64,000 nucleotides of DNA, from NCBI GenBank assembly GCA_900319995.1, contig ONQO01000001.1, forward strand, positions 1 through 64,000. Direction: 5' to 3'. This stretch comes from an uncultured Bacteroidales bacterium. GTDB lineage: Bacteria > Bacteroidota > Bacteroidia > Bacteroidales > Paludibacteraceae. The notes beneath the pieces are model-generated. The model did not search any database. It was not told the DNA's origin and saw only the letters and a program-made list of their open reading frames with translations. Position numbers and translations under genes: made by a program. The number at the start of each line of letters is the position of its first letter. The stretch's first letter is position 1. Below are positions 25,098 through 34,146 of this stretch, piece by piece.

Positions 25098-26381
25098 ATG
25101 TTATACCATCTTTTTGATTATTTGCAAAGCGTATATGGCCATGTGGCAGGTGCGCGATTATTCACCTATATCTCGTTCCGCGCGATAACCGCCGGCGTCA
25201 TTGCATTGGGCATCAGCATCTGGTTCGGCAACTGGTTCATCAATTACATGAAAGGTCACAACATCAGTGAGACTCAGCGCGACGCATCCATTGACCCGTT
25301 CAATGTGGGCAAAAAAGGAGTTCCCACGATGGGTGGGCTGATTGTCATTGCCGCTATCCTCATTCCGTGCCTCCTGCTCGGTAAACTGACGAATATCTAT
25401 ATGCTTTTGATGGTGATTACCACTGTGCTGATGGGTGCATTGGGTTTCGCGGATGACTATATCAAGACTTTCAAGAAACGGAAAGACGGTATCAACGGTT
25501 GGGTAAAAATCGGTGTACAAGTCACTTTAGGATTGATTGTAGGCTTGACGCTCCGTTTCAGTCCAGCCGTATCCATGAACGAAGTGGTGACAAGTCATAT
25601 TGAGAACAATGTAGTGGTGATTGAGAAGACACCGGAAATCAAGTCCACACAGACCACTATCCCATTCGTCAAGCATCATAATTTCAACTATGCCGACCTG
25701 TTCAGCTGGACCGGAGATGCGAACAAATACCGCTTCGGATGGATTTTCTTCGTGCTACTGACTGTGTTTGTGGTAGCGGCTGTAAGCAACGGTGCGAACC
25801 TCAACGACGGTATGGATGGCATGTGTGCAGGCAATTCGGCAATCATAGGCATTGCATTGCTCATCCTTGCCTATACGAGCGGTAACATCGTTTTGGCGGA
25901 ATATTTCGATGTGATGTACATCCCCGGCAGCGAAGAAATCACTGTTTTTCTGGCTGCCTTTATCGGCGCATTGGTGGGTTACTTGTGGTTCAACGGATTT
26001 CCTGCGCAGGTATTTTTGGGAGACACAGGCAGTCTGACGGTCGGAGGTATCATCGGTGTTTGCGCAATGGTGATTCACAAAGAACTGTTGGTGCCGGTTC
26101 TATGCGGTGTGTTCCTTATGGAAAGTGTGAGCGTGATTGTACAGACACAGGTGTATAAATTTTACAAGAAACGCGGACGCCATGTTCGCATTTGGAAACG
26201 CACGCCGTTGCATGACCATTTCCGGACCTCCGTGGATCAGGTTCTGAAGAACGACCCAACCTGTTCGATATTCTTCAAAGGCAGCAGCAACCTTCATCAC
26301 GAGACAAAGATTGTGCTGCGTTTCTGCATTGTGACGCTCATTCTGGCAGCCATCACAATACTAACCCTTAAAATAAGATAA
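25098..26381 (+). CDS. mraY: Phospho-N-acetylmuramoyl-pentapeptide transferase
   Basis: A 427-residue polytopic enzyme that makes lipid I from UDP-MurNAc-pentapeptide and undecaprenyl phosphate. Landmarks: FADDYIKTFKK (metal/nucleotide Asp pair), NLNDGMDGMCAG and FLGDTGSL. It is longer than the usual ~360 because of an extra periplasmic loop (~160-210), common in Bacteroidota. It follows murE after a short gap with a duplicated AATTTGAAGATTAGAAA stretch. Confidence 0.95.
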   Translation: MLYHLFDYLQSVYGHVAGARLFTYISFRAITAGVIALGISIWFGNWFINYMKGHNISETQRDASIDPFNVGKKGVPTMGGLIVIAAILIPCLLLGKLTNIYMLLMVITTVLMGALGFADDYIKTFKKRKDGINGWVKIGVQVTLGLIVGLTLRFSPAVSMNEVVTSHIENNVVVIEKTPEIKSTQTTIPFVKHHNFNYADLFSWTGDANKYRFGWIFFVLLTVFVVAAVSNGANLNDGMDGMCAGNSAIIGIALLILAYTSGNIVLAEYFDVMYIPGSEEITVFLAAFIGALVGYLWFNGFPAQVFLGDTGSLTVGGIIGVCAMVIHKELLVPVLCGVFLMESVSVIVQTQVYKFYKKRGRHVRIWKRTPLHDHFRTSVDQVLKNDPTCSIFFKGSSNLHHETKIVLRFCIVTLILAAITILTLKIR

Positions 26382-26399
26382 AAAGAAAGAAGAAAGCAT

Positions 26400-27680
26400 A
26401 TGAAGCGGATTGTTGTTTTAGGCGCAGGTGAGAGCGGCAGCGGTGCAGCTATTCTCGCCAAAGAGAAAGGCTTTGATGTGTTTGTCAGCGATTGCGGGAC
26501 CATCAGCGAGCCATACCGTGCATTGTTAGACCAGAACGGAGTGAAGTGGGAGGACGGGACACACACGGAAGATATGATTCTGAATGCTGACGAGGTAGTC
26601 AAGTCTCCCGGTATTCCATTGACAGCTCCGCTGATTCAGAAGTTGCAAGAGCAAGGCACTCCTATTATATCCGAGATTGAGTTTGCGGCTCGTTATACGA
26701 ATGCGAAAATGATTTGCATAACCGGTTCGAACGGCAAGACCACCACTACTTCGCTCATTTACTATATCTTACGCAAAGCGGGTCTGAACGTCGGTCTCGC
26801 AGGCAACATCGGCAATTCGCTTGCTTTACAAGTAGCACACGAAGACCATGAATACTACGTGATTGAGCTCAGTTCGTTCCAGTTGGATAATATGTACGAC
26901 TTCAAAGCCGACATCGCTATCTTGCTGAATATCACACCGGATCACCTCGACCGTTATGATTTCAAGTTCCAGAACTACGTAGATGCCAAGTTCCGTATCA
27001 CGCGTAACCAGACGAAGGAAGATTCGTTCATATACTGGGCGGAAGACCCTGTCATTGACCGCGAGATGAAAAAACTGCAATTAGGTGCTACGCTCTATCC
27101 ATATGGTTTCACCCAACCTAATCCGCTACCGGTAAGCGAGGAAGAGTTGGCACTCAAAGGTCGTCATAACCTGCTCAATTCAATGGCCGCCACCATCGCA
27201 GCTAACGTATTGAAAATAAAGAACGAAGTGATTCGTGAGAGCCTCATGACGTTCCAAGGAGTGGAACACCGCTTGCAGTATGTTGCAACAGTCAAGGGCG
27301 TACGCTACATCAACGATTCCAAAGCAACCAATGTCAACTCATGTTGGTACGCGTTGGAGTCCATGAACACACCTACAGTACTGATCCTTGGCGGCAAGGA
27401 CAAAGGAAACGACTACTCTGAGATAGACGAACTGGTGCGCGAGAAATGCCATACGCTCATCTTCATGGGCTTACACAACGAAAAACTGCATGAGCATTTT
27501 GACCGTTTCAATCTTACGATTATAGACACGGACAACTTGAAAGACGCAGTCCTTGGTGCATACCATGCCGCACATGAGGGAGACACAGTGCTACTAAGTC
27601 CGTGCTGCGCTTCGTTTGACTTGTTCAAATCCTACGAAGACAGAGGCGAACAGTTCATGGCGGCAGTAAGAAAACTCTGA
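26400..27680 (+). CDS. murD: UDP-N-acetylmuramoyl-L-alanine--D-glutamate ligase
   Basis: A 426-residue Mur ligase with an N-terminal Rossmann-like UDP site (VVLGAGESGSGAAILA), P-loop CITGSNGKTTTTSL, NITPDHLDRY and a C-terminal domain with ILGGKDKGNDY. It adds D-Glu to UDP-MurNAc-L-Ala. It closes the run bracketed by the inverted ~100-base repeats. Confidence 0.95.
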   Translation: MKRIVVLGAGESGSGAAILAKEKGFDVFVSDCGTISEPYRALLDQNGVKWEDGTHTEDMILNADEVVKSPGIPLTAPLIQKLQEQGTPIISEIEFAARYTNAKMICITGSNGKTTTTSLIYYILRKAGLNVGLAGNIGNSLALQVAHEDHEYYVIELSSFQLDNMYDFKADIAILLNITPDHLDRYDFKFQNYVDAKFRITRNQTKEDSFIYWAEDPVIDREMKKLQLGATLYPYGFTQPNPLPVSEEELALKGRHNLLNSMAATIAANVLKIKNEVIRESLMTFQGVEHRLQYVATVKGVRYINDSKATNVNSCWYALESMNTPTVLILGGKDKGNDYSEIDELVREKCHTLIFMGLHNEKLHEHFDRFNLTIIDTDNLKDAVLGAYHAAHEGDTVLLSPCCASFDLFKSYEDRGEQFMAAVRKL

Positions 27681-27687
27681 TAACTAA

Positions 27688-27787
27688 TGTACAATTTACA
27701 ATGTACAAAGGGCTCATAAAGTTTGGTACAGACTTTTAAAATACGTACGACTCTTTAGGTTTTGTACAAAATATTTTAGGACGCCTT
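27688..27787 (-). repeat. ~100-base dispersed repeat, copy B (inverted relative to copy A)
   Basis: Read on the minus strand it begins AAGGCGTCCTAAAATATTTT and ends at TTGTACATTGTAAATTGTAC, matching copy A at 21340-21440. AATTGATAATTGTAAATTGA micro-repeats continue to the next start codon. Confidence 0.85.
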
Positions 27788-27822
27788 GTTAATTGATAAT
27801 TGTAAATTGATAATTGAGAATT

Positions 27823-30471
27823 ATGGATACGTATCGGATAAGAAAACATATACACCGTTTGCCCGGCAAAGTGATACATGCTATTCCACTGCCGGAGCCG
27901 GAAGTGACAGAAGGCCGCGGCGCACGATGCCGGATTGGCAGTATATGCCGCGAAAGCGGATACAAGCAGGTGATGGTGGTTACTGACAAGACACTCAGCG
28001 GATTGGGTTATGCGCAAGCCATCATCGATTCGCTGGAAAAGGAAGGTATCCGCTATTCCTTCTTTGATGATATCTACTCCGAACCCAACATAACTATCAT
28101 TGACGCCGGCCGCAAACAGGCATTGGAGAGCAAGGCGGAGTGTATTGTCGCTTTGGGCGGCGGGTCTGTAATGGACAGTTGCAAGATGATTGCCGCCGGA
28201 GTGAGAATGCCGCATTTGCCGGTCAAGGCACTGTTGCTGAAGTTCCTTCCCGTAGCAGGAGGAACATTACCATTGGTAATGGTGCCATCCACCGCAGGAA
28301 CAGGCGCAGAGACAACCGTAGGAGCCGTCGTGAGCAACGAAAACGGAGTGAAGAGTTCTACCGTGCTCATTGGTCTGAACGTGACGAACGTGATATTGGA
28401 CAGCGAACTGACGATTCATGCACCGCAGCAAGTAACAGCGGCATGCGGTATGGACGCGCTGAGTCATTGCATCGAAGGAGTTGTGAGCGACACCGAGGTG
28501 GCAGAAGAGGACATGCGGTTGTCTATGGAAGGTATCAAACTGATACTGGAGAAACTGCCCGTTGTGATGCAGGAGCCGGAGAATGATGAGGCACGGTTAA
28601 GCATGTGTCGTGCGGCAATGTACGGGGGGAATGCCATTAATACACAACTGGCAGGTTACGTGCATGCTTTCGCACACAGCATTGGCGCCAAGTACCATCT
28701 GCCGCACGGACAAGCGATTTCGCTGGTGTTGATGCCTGTATTGGAATTTCAGAAAAAAGTATGCCTCGCCAAATACGCATGGATTGCCAGATACTGCGGG
28801 CTGCTGGAACAGCCCTCTGCTATCAGTCTTCATGTTTCTGACGAAGAAGCCGCAGAAGTGTTCCTGCAAGCAGTGAGAAAACTGATGAAACAATGCGGAA
28901 TGGATAAAATTGCATCCCCCGTAAGGGCTTGCGACCACGAGGAACTCATCCCGATGATTGCCGCTGATTCCATCAATTATTCATCGCCGGTCACGCTCAA
29001 CAACGCAGATATCAAGCAGATACTGGAGCAAATTACGAATGACGAATTACCCATAACGAATTATGAAGAGCAGATTCGTGAGATTGTAGCGGCACAACGT
29101 CGCTTCTTCCGTACGGGAACCACCCTTCCTGTCAAATGGCGCATCAAACAACTCAAACACCTCAAAGCGGCTGTGATTGAACACCAGAAGGAGTTTATTG
29201 AAGCATTGCAAACGGACTTGGGAAGAAGCGAAGTGGAGGCATACTTGTGCGACATAGGTCCCATCATCACGGAAGTGAATGAAATGCTCAGCGGTCTGCG
29301 CCGTTGGGCTCGCCCAGAATGGCATTTCAGCGGTCTGATGTGCTTCCCGAGTTTGATTACAAAGGTCTATAAGATGCCTTACGGCGTTTCGTTGGTTATC
29401 AGCCCATTCAACTTCCCCATCCTGCTTACGATAGGCGTAGTGGCTGCTGCCATTGCCGGAGGCAACACCGTTGTAGTCAAGTCCAGTTCCAAATCCGCAG
29501 CAAGCACTGCGGCGCTTAAGCGTTTCTTTGCGGAAGTATTCCCGCCTGAATTTGTGACACTTATTGATGGCGGACACGATGTAGCAGACATGTGCCTGGC
29601 ACAACGATGGGACAAGATTTTCTATACCGGATCACCTTCCGTAGGAAAGCATGTATTGACGGAAGCGGCGAAGAATCTGACGCCCGTTGCGCTCGAGTTA
29701 GGCGGTGAGACAGGAAACTGGTGCATCGTGCGAGCGGATGCTGATATCAAGGATGCTGCACGGAAGATTGCATTCTTCAAACTCACCAACGCAGGACAGA
29801 TTTGCATCAATATCAACCAAATTGCGGTGGCAGAAGAAGTGGCGGAAACATTCCTTGAAGAACTAAAGAATGCCTTTACCGCACAGATTGGCGAACATGC
29901 GGAAACAAATCCTGAATACCCGAAACTGATTACGGAAGCCGCCTACAACAAGTGTGCCGGACTGGCGGACGAGTACCGAGAACGGATCGTCTATGGAGGA
30001 AAGGGGGATAAAGAGGCTCGCAAATATGCGCCGACCATCATCTATCCTGTGGATATCAACGAGCATATTGTGCAACACGAACTATTCTGCCCCTTACTGC
30101 CTGTAGTGCCGTTCAAAGAGGCTGAGATTGACGCACTCATGGATACTATTGCGGACCGCGAACATCCCTTAGCGATGTACCTGTTCACCCGGAATATGAA
30201 ATGGGCGAACCGCGTGATGCAAACCCAGCAATACGGAGGCGGATGCATCAACGAGGTTTGTATTCATATGATGGTGAAAGGTGTACCGTTCAATGGCACA
30301 GGACACTCCGGAATGGGCGCCTATCACGGCGAATGGGGATTCAGGGAATTTACCCATCCGCAAACGGTTCTCAAAGGGAGCACATGGTTTAATCTGCCGC
30401 TGCGCGAACACCCCTACACCGGAGAGGCCGGCAAAAAGAAAATGGCTTTATTGCGACTTTTTGAAAGATGA
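27823..30471 (+). CDS. Iron-type alcohol dehydrogenase fused to class 3-like aldehyde dehydrogenase
   Basis: An 882-residue fusion from ATG 27823. Residues 1-~400 form an iron-containing alcohol dehydrogenase: GGGSVMDSCK, TAGTGAETT, and metal ligands Asp211 and His215 (MDALSHCIE), then HAFAHS and LPHGQA. Residues ~415-882 form an NAD(P) aldehyde dehydrogenase of the class 3/fatty-aldehyde type: ISPFNFP, FYTGSPSVGK, general-base Glu625 (LELGGE) and nucleophile Cys661 (NAGQIC). All catalytic residues are present, so the fusion could oxidise an alcohol to a carboxylate, or run in reverse, by channelling an aldehyde. The order is opposite to AdhE. The linker (~402-415) is encoded by a micro-repeat. 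It lies between murD and ftsW and overlaps ftsW by 4 bases. The substrate is unknown. Confidence 0.9.
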   Translation: MDTYRIRKHIHRLPGKVIHAIPLPEPEVTEGRGARCRIGSICRESGYKQVMVVTDKTLSGLGYAQAIIDSLEKEGIRYSFFDDIYSEPNITIIDAGRKQALESKAECIVALGGGSVMDSCKMIAAGVRMPHLPVKALLLKFLPVAGGTLPLVMVPSTAGTGAETTVGAVVSNENGVKSSTVLIGLNVTNVILDSELTIHAPQQVTAACGMDALSHCIEGVVSDTEVAEEDMRLSMEGIKLILEKLPVVMQEPENDEARLSMCRAAMYGGNAINTQLAGYVHAFAHSIGAKYHLPHGQAISLVLMPVLEFQKKVCLAKYAWIARYCGLLEQPSAISLHVSDEEAAEVFLQAVRKLMKQCGMDKIASPVRACDHEELIPMIAADSINYSSPVTLNNADIKQILEQITNDELPITNYEEQIREIVAAQRRFFRTGTTLPVKWRIKQLKHLKAAVIEHQKEFIEALQTDLGRSEVEAYLCDIGPIITEVNEMLSGLRRWARPEWHFSGLMCFPSLITKVYKMPYGVSLVISPFNFPILLTIGVVAAAIAGGNTVVVKSSSKSAASTAALKRFFAEVFPPEFVTLIDGGHDVADMCLAQRWDKIFYTGSPSVGKHVLTEAAKNLTPVALELGGETGNWCIVRADADIKDAARKIAFFKLTNAGQICININQIAVAEEVAETFLEELKNAFTAQIGEHAETNPEYPKLITEAAYNKCAGLADEYRERIVYGGKGDKEARKYAPTIIYPVDINEHIVQHELFCPLLPVVPFKEAEIDALMDTIADREHPLAMYLFTRNMKWANRVMQTQQYGGGCINEVCIHMMVKGVPFNGTGHSGMGAYHGEWGFREFTHPQTVLKGSTWFNLPLREHPYTGEAGKKKMALLRLFER
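29030..29066 (+). repeat. Micro-repeat at the ADH-ALDH junction
   Basis: CAAATTACGAATGACGAATT followed by ACCCATAACGAATTATGAAG is the intergenic AATTACGAATTA type of run, here in frame and encoding QITNDELPITNYEEQ at the exact domain boundary. Confidence 0.8.
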
Positions 30472-31703
30472 ACAAACTGAATTTGAAAAATATTGACCGC
30501 ACATTCTGGGTGATTTTTCTCGCCCTGATTGTCGTGGCAGTCATCGCTTTATTCTCTGCGTCTTCTACGCTCGTATATTCAAATCACTCGGCACTCGGAC
30601 CTATCGGACAGCAGATTTTCTTCATTGTGTTAGGTCTCGCTGCTGCCTATGGCATTCAGTTCATTCCTACCTATTGGGTCCGGTTCGGAGGATACATACT
30701 GTTGGTTGTCAGCACGTTACTTGTCTATTCAACCATGATTCCGGGCAATCCGCTGGTAGTCACCATCAACGGCGCAGCACGATGGGTTCGTATTGCAGAA
30801 ATCACTTTCCAGCCATCCGAACTCGCCAAACTATCGCTTATCATTGTAGTGGCGGATCAACTCGCTCGCATTCGGTCGGAGGAGGACAAAAAGAAATACT
30901 TCTACCGCACACTTATTCTTTCCGGGGTGGTGATGTTGCCGATCATGCTGTCCAACCTTTCTACGGCTATTCTTATCGGATTGATCGTCTTTTTCTTATG
31001 GATATTGGCACGAATCCCGTGGAAATACACCCTATCGGTGGTCGGCATTGCCATTTTGATACTGGCTTTGGGATATGTTGTCGTTGAGTTCGGTTTTGTC
31101 AGGAGCGGCAAAGAAATGCACGGTCCTTTCAAACGGGCAACCACATGGGTGGCGCGAATTGACCGACATTTTGTTGATGAAGGCACTTCCAAATACGTGC
31201 AGACAGATGACAACATCCAGGAATTCTATTCCTCGGTCGCCATTGCACGGGGAGGTACTTCGCCTTTCGGTGTGTTACCCGGCAACAGCAAGGAGCGCGA
31301 TTACCTGCCTTTGGCGTTTGCTGACTATATTTTCGCAATCATTGTGGAGGAATCGGGTATTATAGGAGCCGGATTTTTGATATTTTTGTATTTGGCTGTG
31401 CTTTTCCGCGCTTGCAATGTGTCAAGCCGTTACTCGGACATGCCGGCTATGCTCATGACCATGGGCCTGGCTCTGATGATTACATGCCAGGCGCTTATCT
31501 CCATGCTGGTGGCAGTCGGCATCGGTCCTGTCACAGGACAACCACTTCCGCTTGTTTCACGAGGCGGCACTTCGGTGCTCATCACGGCTATCTATTTCGG
31601 CATTATGATGGGTGTTAGCCGCGAACAGGTAGAACTACGAGAACGCGTCAAAGAGACTAAAGACTCATCCATTGACGACGTTCCTGTTGTCACTTTGGAA
31701 TAA
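30468..31703 (+). CDS. ftsW: FtsW/RodA/SpoVE-family lipid II polymerase or flippase
   Basis: A 411-residue membrane protein with ten or so helices. It has SEDS landmarks: NGAARWVRI, FQPSELAKLSLI, and late VSRGGTSVLITAIYFGIMMG. As FtsW it would polymerise septal glycan with the PBP encoded upstream. It starts inside the last codons of the dehydrogenase fusion (ATGA overlap), so translation is coupled to it. Confidence 0.92.
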   Translation: MNKLNLKNIDRTFWVIFLALIVVAVIALFSASSTLVYSNHSALGPIGQQIFFIVLGLAAAYGIQFIPTYWVRFGGYILLVVSTLLVYSTMIPGNPLVVTINGAARWVRIAEITFQPSELAKLSLIIVVADQLARIRSEEDKKKYFYRTLILSGVVMLPIMLSNLSTAILIGLIVFFLWILARIPWKYTLSVVGIAILILALGYVVVEFGFVRSGKEMHGPFKRATTWVARIDRHFVDEGTSKYVQTDDNIQEFYSSVAIARGGTSPFGVLPGNSKERDYLPLAFADYIFAIIVEESGIIGAGFLIFLYLAVLFRACNVSSRYSDMPAMLMTMGLALMITCQALISMLVAVGIGPVTGQPLPLVSRGGTSVLITAIYFGIMMGVSREQVELRERVKETKDSSIDDVPVVTLE

Positions 31704-31709
31704 AAAAAC

Positions 31710-32933
31710 ATGCCGGAGATACTGTTGCATTACATATGGGAACATTGTTTGTGGGCCGGGTTTGAACAGCAGACTACGGACGGAAAGACAGTGGAAATAC
31801 TGTCTCCGGGAGAGCACAACCGCGATGCCGGGCCCGATTACAGCCATGCACGCATTCGGATTGATGGACACGAATGGGTCGGGAATATTGAGATTCATGT
31901 ATGCTCAAGCGATTGGCAAAAACACCGGCATCAGTTGGATAAAGCCTATGACAATATCATTCTGCATGTGGTACGTACAGCGGACAAGCCCGTGTATAAC
32001 TCGAAAGGCGAAGCGATTCCGCAATGCGAGTTGCGCTATCCGGAAGGAAAAGACTACTTGACCGGGCTGTTCGAAGCGGCACGAATGATGGATAGTGCTG
32101 CGGGCAGAATCGGTTGTGCCGAACAATTGCTCAAAGAGCCTGAACTGATGACTGAAGGGTGGCGCAAAACGCTGTTGCACAAGCGATTGGAATGTAAACG
32201 AGCATCCATCGAGCGGCTGTTGGAAATAACCAAAGGCAGTTGGGAACATGCGTTATATATTTCGCTCGCACGCAATTTCGGCTTCCATACCAATAGCGTG
32301 CCTTTTGAGGAATTGGCCATCAACACTCCCCTTTCCTACCTCCGGAAACATCGCAACAGTTTATTCCAACTGACAGCGCTCTTACTCGGACAGGCAGGAT
32401 TGATTCAAAACGACAAGGCATTGGAGAAGGAATACGAATTCCTGCGAACGAAATTCAGCCTGACGCCGCTGGACGCAAGTGTCTGGAAAAACGCACGACT
32501 GCGTCCCCAGAACAGCCCGGAACTACGGATCAGACAGTTCGCACAACTCATTTATCAGTCGGAATCATTACTCAGCAAAATTCTGGACTCGGACGAATTG
32601 AAAAACTTAATCCCTTTGTTCGCAGTAGATAAGATGGGCAGAAGTAGCATTGATATTCTGCTGATTAACACCGTTATTCCTTACAAATACGCGTACGCGT
32701 TGCACAAGCAGGACACGGGAAAGGCGGAACAAGCAATGGCGCTCATGGAATATATAGCGCCGGAGAACAACACTATCATTCGCCAATGGCGTATTCTCGG
32801 ACAGCAGGTCAATAATGCCGCAGACACACAAGCGCTGCTACACTTGTATCAAAACTACTGCCAACACCACGAATGTATTAACTGCGAAGTCGGGTACAAG
32901 ATTTTCGAGAATAAGCAACTGCAACTGTTCTAA
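31710..32933 (+). CDS. DUF2851 family protein of unknown function
   Basis: The 407-residue cytoplasmic protein starts MPEILLHYIWEHCLW and has the DUF2851 hallmarks ILSPGEHNRDAGPDYSHARI and WVGNIEIHVCSSDW. The N-terminal part (EIHxxxSDW with conserved Glu, Asp and His) looks like a restriction-endonuclease-type or other metal site, but no function is established. It starts 6 bases after ftsW and so belongs to this operon. Confidence 0.85.
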   Translation: MPEILLHYIWEHCLWAGFEQQTTDGKTVEILSPGEHNRDAGPDYSHARIRIDGHEWVGNIEIHVCSSDWQKHRHQLDKAYDNIILHVVRTADKPVYNSKGEAIPQCELRYPEGKDYLTGLFEAARMMDSAAGRIGCAEQLLKEPELMTEGWRKTLLHKRLECKRASIERLLEITKGSWEHALYISLARNFGFHTNSVPFEELAINTPLSYLRKHRNSLFQLTALLLGQAGLIQNDKALEKEYEFLRTKFSLTPLDASVWKNARLRPQNSPELRIRQFAQLIYQSESLLSKILDSDELKNLIPLFAVDKMGRSSIDILLINTVIPYKYAYALHKQDTGKAEQAMALMEYIAPENNTIIRQWRILGQQVNNAADTQALLHLYQNYCQHHECINCEVGYKIFENKQLQLF

Positions 32934-32982
32934 TTCGAAAATCGCAATCAATATATTAGTCATTGAGTAAATTATAAATAGT

Positions 32983-34056
32983 ATGCGGTATTTGATTTCC
33001 GGAGGGGGAACCGGAGGACATATTTTCCCCGCAGTAAGTATTGCTAATGCGCTGAAGGAACTGGATCCGGAGGCGGAAATTCTGTTTGTTGGTGCTCTCG
33101 GAAGAATGGAGATGGAGCGCGTTCCGCAAGCCGGATACAAGATTGTTGGGCTGCCTGTGCGTGGTTTCAACCGTGCGCAACCGTGGAAGAATGTGTCCGT
33201 GCTCATTGATTTGGTCAAGTCCCTTCGACAAGTGAAAAAAATCATCCGGGACTTCAGACCGGACGTGGGTGTCGGCGTCGGTGGGTACGCTTCGGGAGCG
33301 GCGATGTGGCAGGCTGCGAAAATGGGAATCCCTATCCTGTTGCAGGAGCAGAACGGGTTTGCCGGAGTCACCAACAAAATTCTCAAAGACAAAGCTGCGA
33401 AGATTTGTGTGGCATATGAAGGAATGGAGCGTTTCTTCCCTGCCGACAAAATCATACTTACAGGCAATCCTGTACGACAGAATCTCCTCAAAGGAGTCAA
33501 ACAAATTACTTCGGACATCAAACATCTCTTGATTATCGGCGGTAGTCTCGGTGCACGGACCATTAACGAAGCCGTGCTGGCGGGAATTCCTGCTCTGGAA
33601 AAAGCGGGTATTCACGTCGTTTGGCAAACAGGAAAAGGGTACTATAAGGGCATCATGGAGCAAATTAACAATAACCATTTACCCGTTACCAATATTGAAA
33701 TTCATGAATTTCTGTCCGACATGCCGGACCGCTACGCGCAGGCAGACCTGGTTATTTCACGAGCGGGAGCAAGCTCCATCAGTGAACTCTGTCTGCTCGG
33801 AAAACCCGCTATTCTGGTTCCTTCACCTAACGTCGCAGAAGACCATCAGACACATAATGCGATGGCTCTGGTCAACAAAAATGCTGCGGTTCTCGTCAAA
33901 GACGCAGAGGCGGCGGACAAACTGATTTCTACGGCTTTGGAACTGATTCACAATGAAAAACAGCTTGAGCTATTACATACAAACGTATTGAAATTAGCCC
34001 AAACTGATTCCGCCAAACGCATCGCTGAGGAAGTTATTTCACTCGCCAAACACTAA
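32983..34056 (+). CDS. murG: UDP-N-acetylglucosamine--undecaprenyl-PP-MurNAc-pentapeptide GlcNAc transferase
   Basis: A 357-residue GT28 enzyme that turns lipid I into lipid II. Landmarks: ISGGGTGGHIFPA, VGVGGYASG, LQEQNGFAG, IIGGSLGARTINEAV, SRAGASSISELCLLGKPAILVPSP and EDHQTHNA. Residues ~227-238 (QINNNHLPVTNI) are encoded by an AACAATAACCATTTACCCGT micro-repeat (33661-33693) in a surface loop. It is the last dcw gene here: murC, ftsQ, ftsA and ftsZ do not follow. Confidence 0.94.
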   Translation: MRYLISGGGTGGHIFPAVSIANALKELDPEAEILFVGALGRMEMERVPQAGYKIVGLPVRGFNRAQPWKNVSVLIDLVKSLRQVKKIIRDFRPDVGVGVGGYASGAAMWQAAKMGIPILLQEQNGFAGVTNKILKDKAAKICVAYEGMERFFPADKIILTGNPVRQNLLKGVKQITSDIKHLLIIGGSLGARTINEAVLAGIPALEKAGIHVVWQTGKGYYKGIMEQINNNHLPVTNIEIHEFLSDMPDRYAQADLVISRAGASSISELCLLGKPAILVPSPNVAEDHQTHNAMALVNKNAAVLVKDAEAADKLISTALELIHNEKQLELLHTNVLKLAQTDSAKRIAEEVISLAKH

Positions 34057-34146
34057 TCGAGTAAGACTCAAAGTTAGGAAGAGTGTCTACTAACTTAGGT
34101 AAATAATCAAAAAACTGGCTACTAATTTTAGGAAAAGTCACCCTTT

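Noticed and set aside
34057..34146. Partial direct repeat TCTACTAACTTAGG / GCTACTAATTTTAGG between murG and hppA considered as a terminator.
   Set aside because: The copies are direct, not inverted, and no stable stem with a T-run was found.
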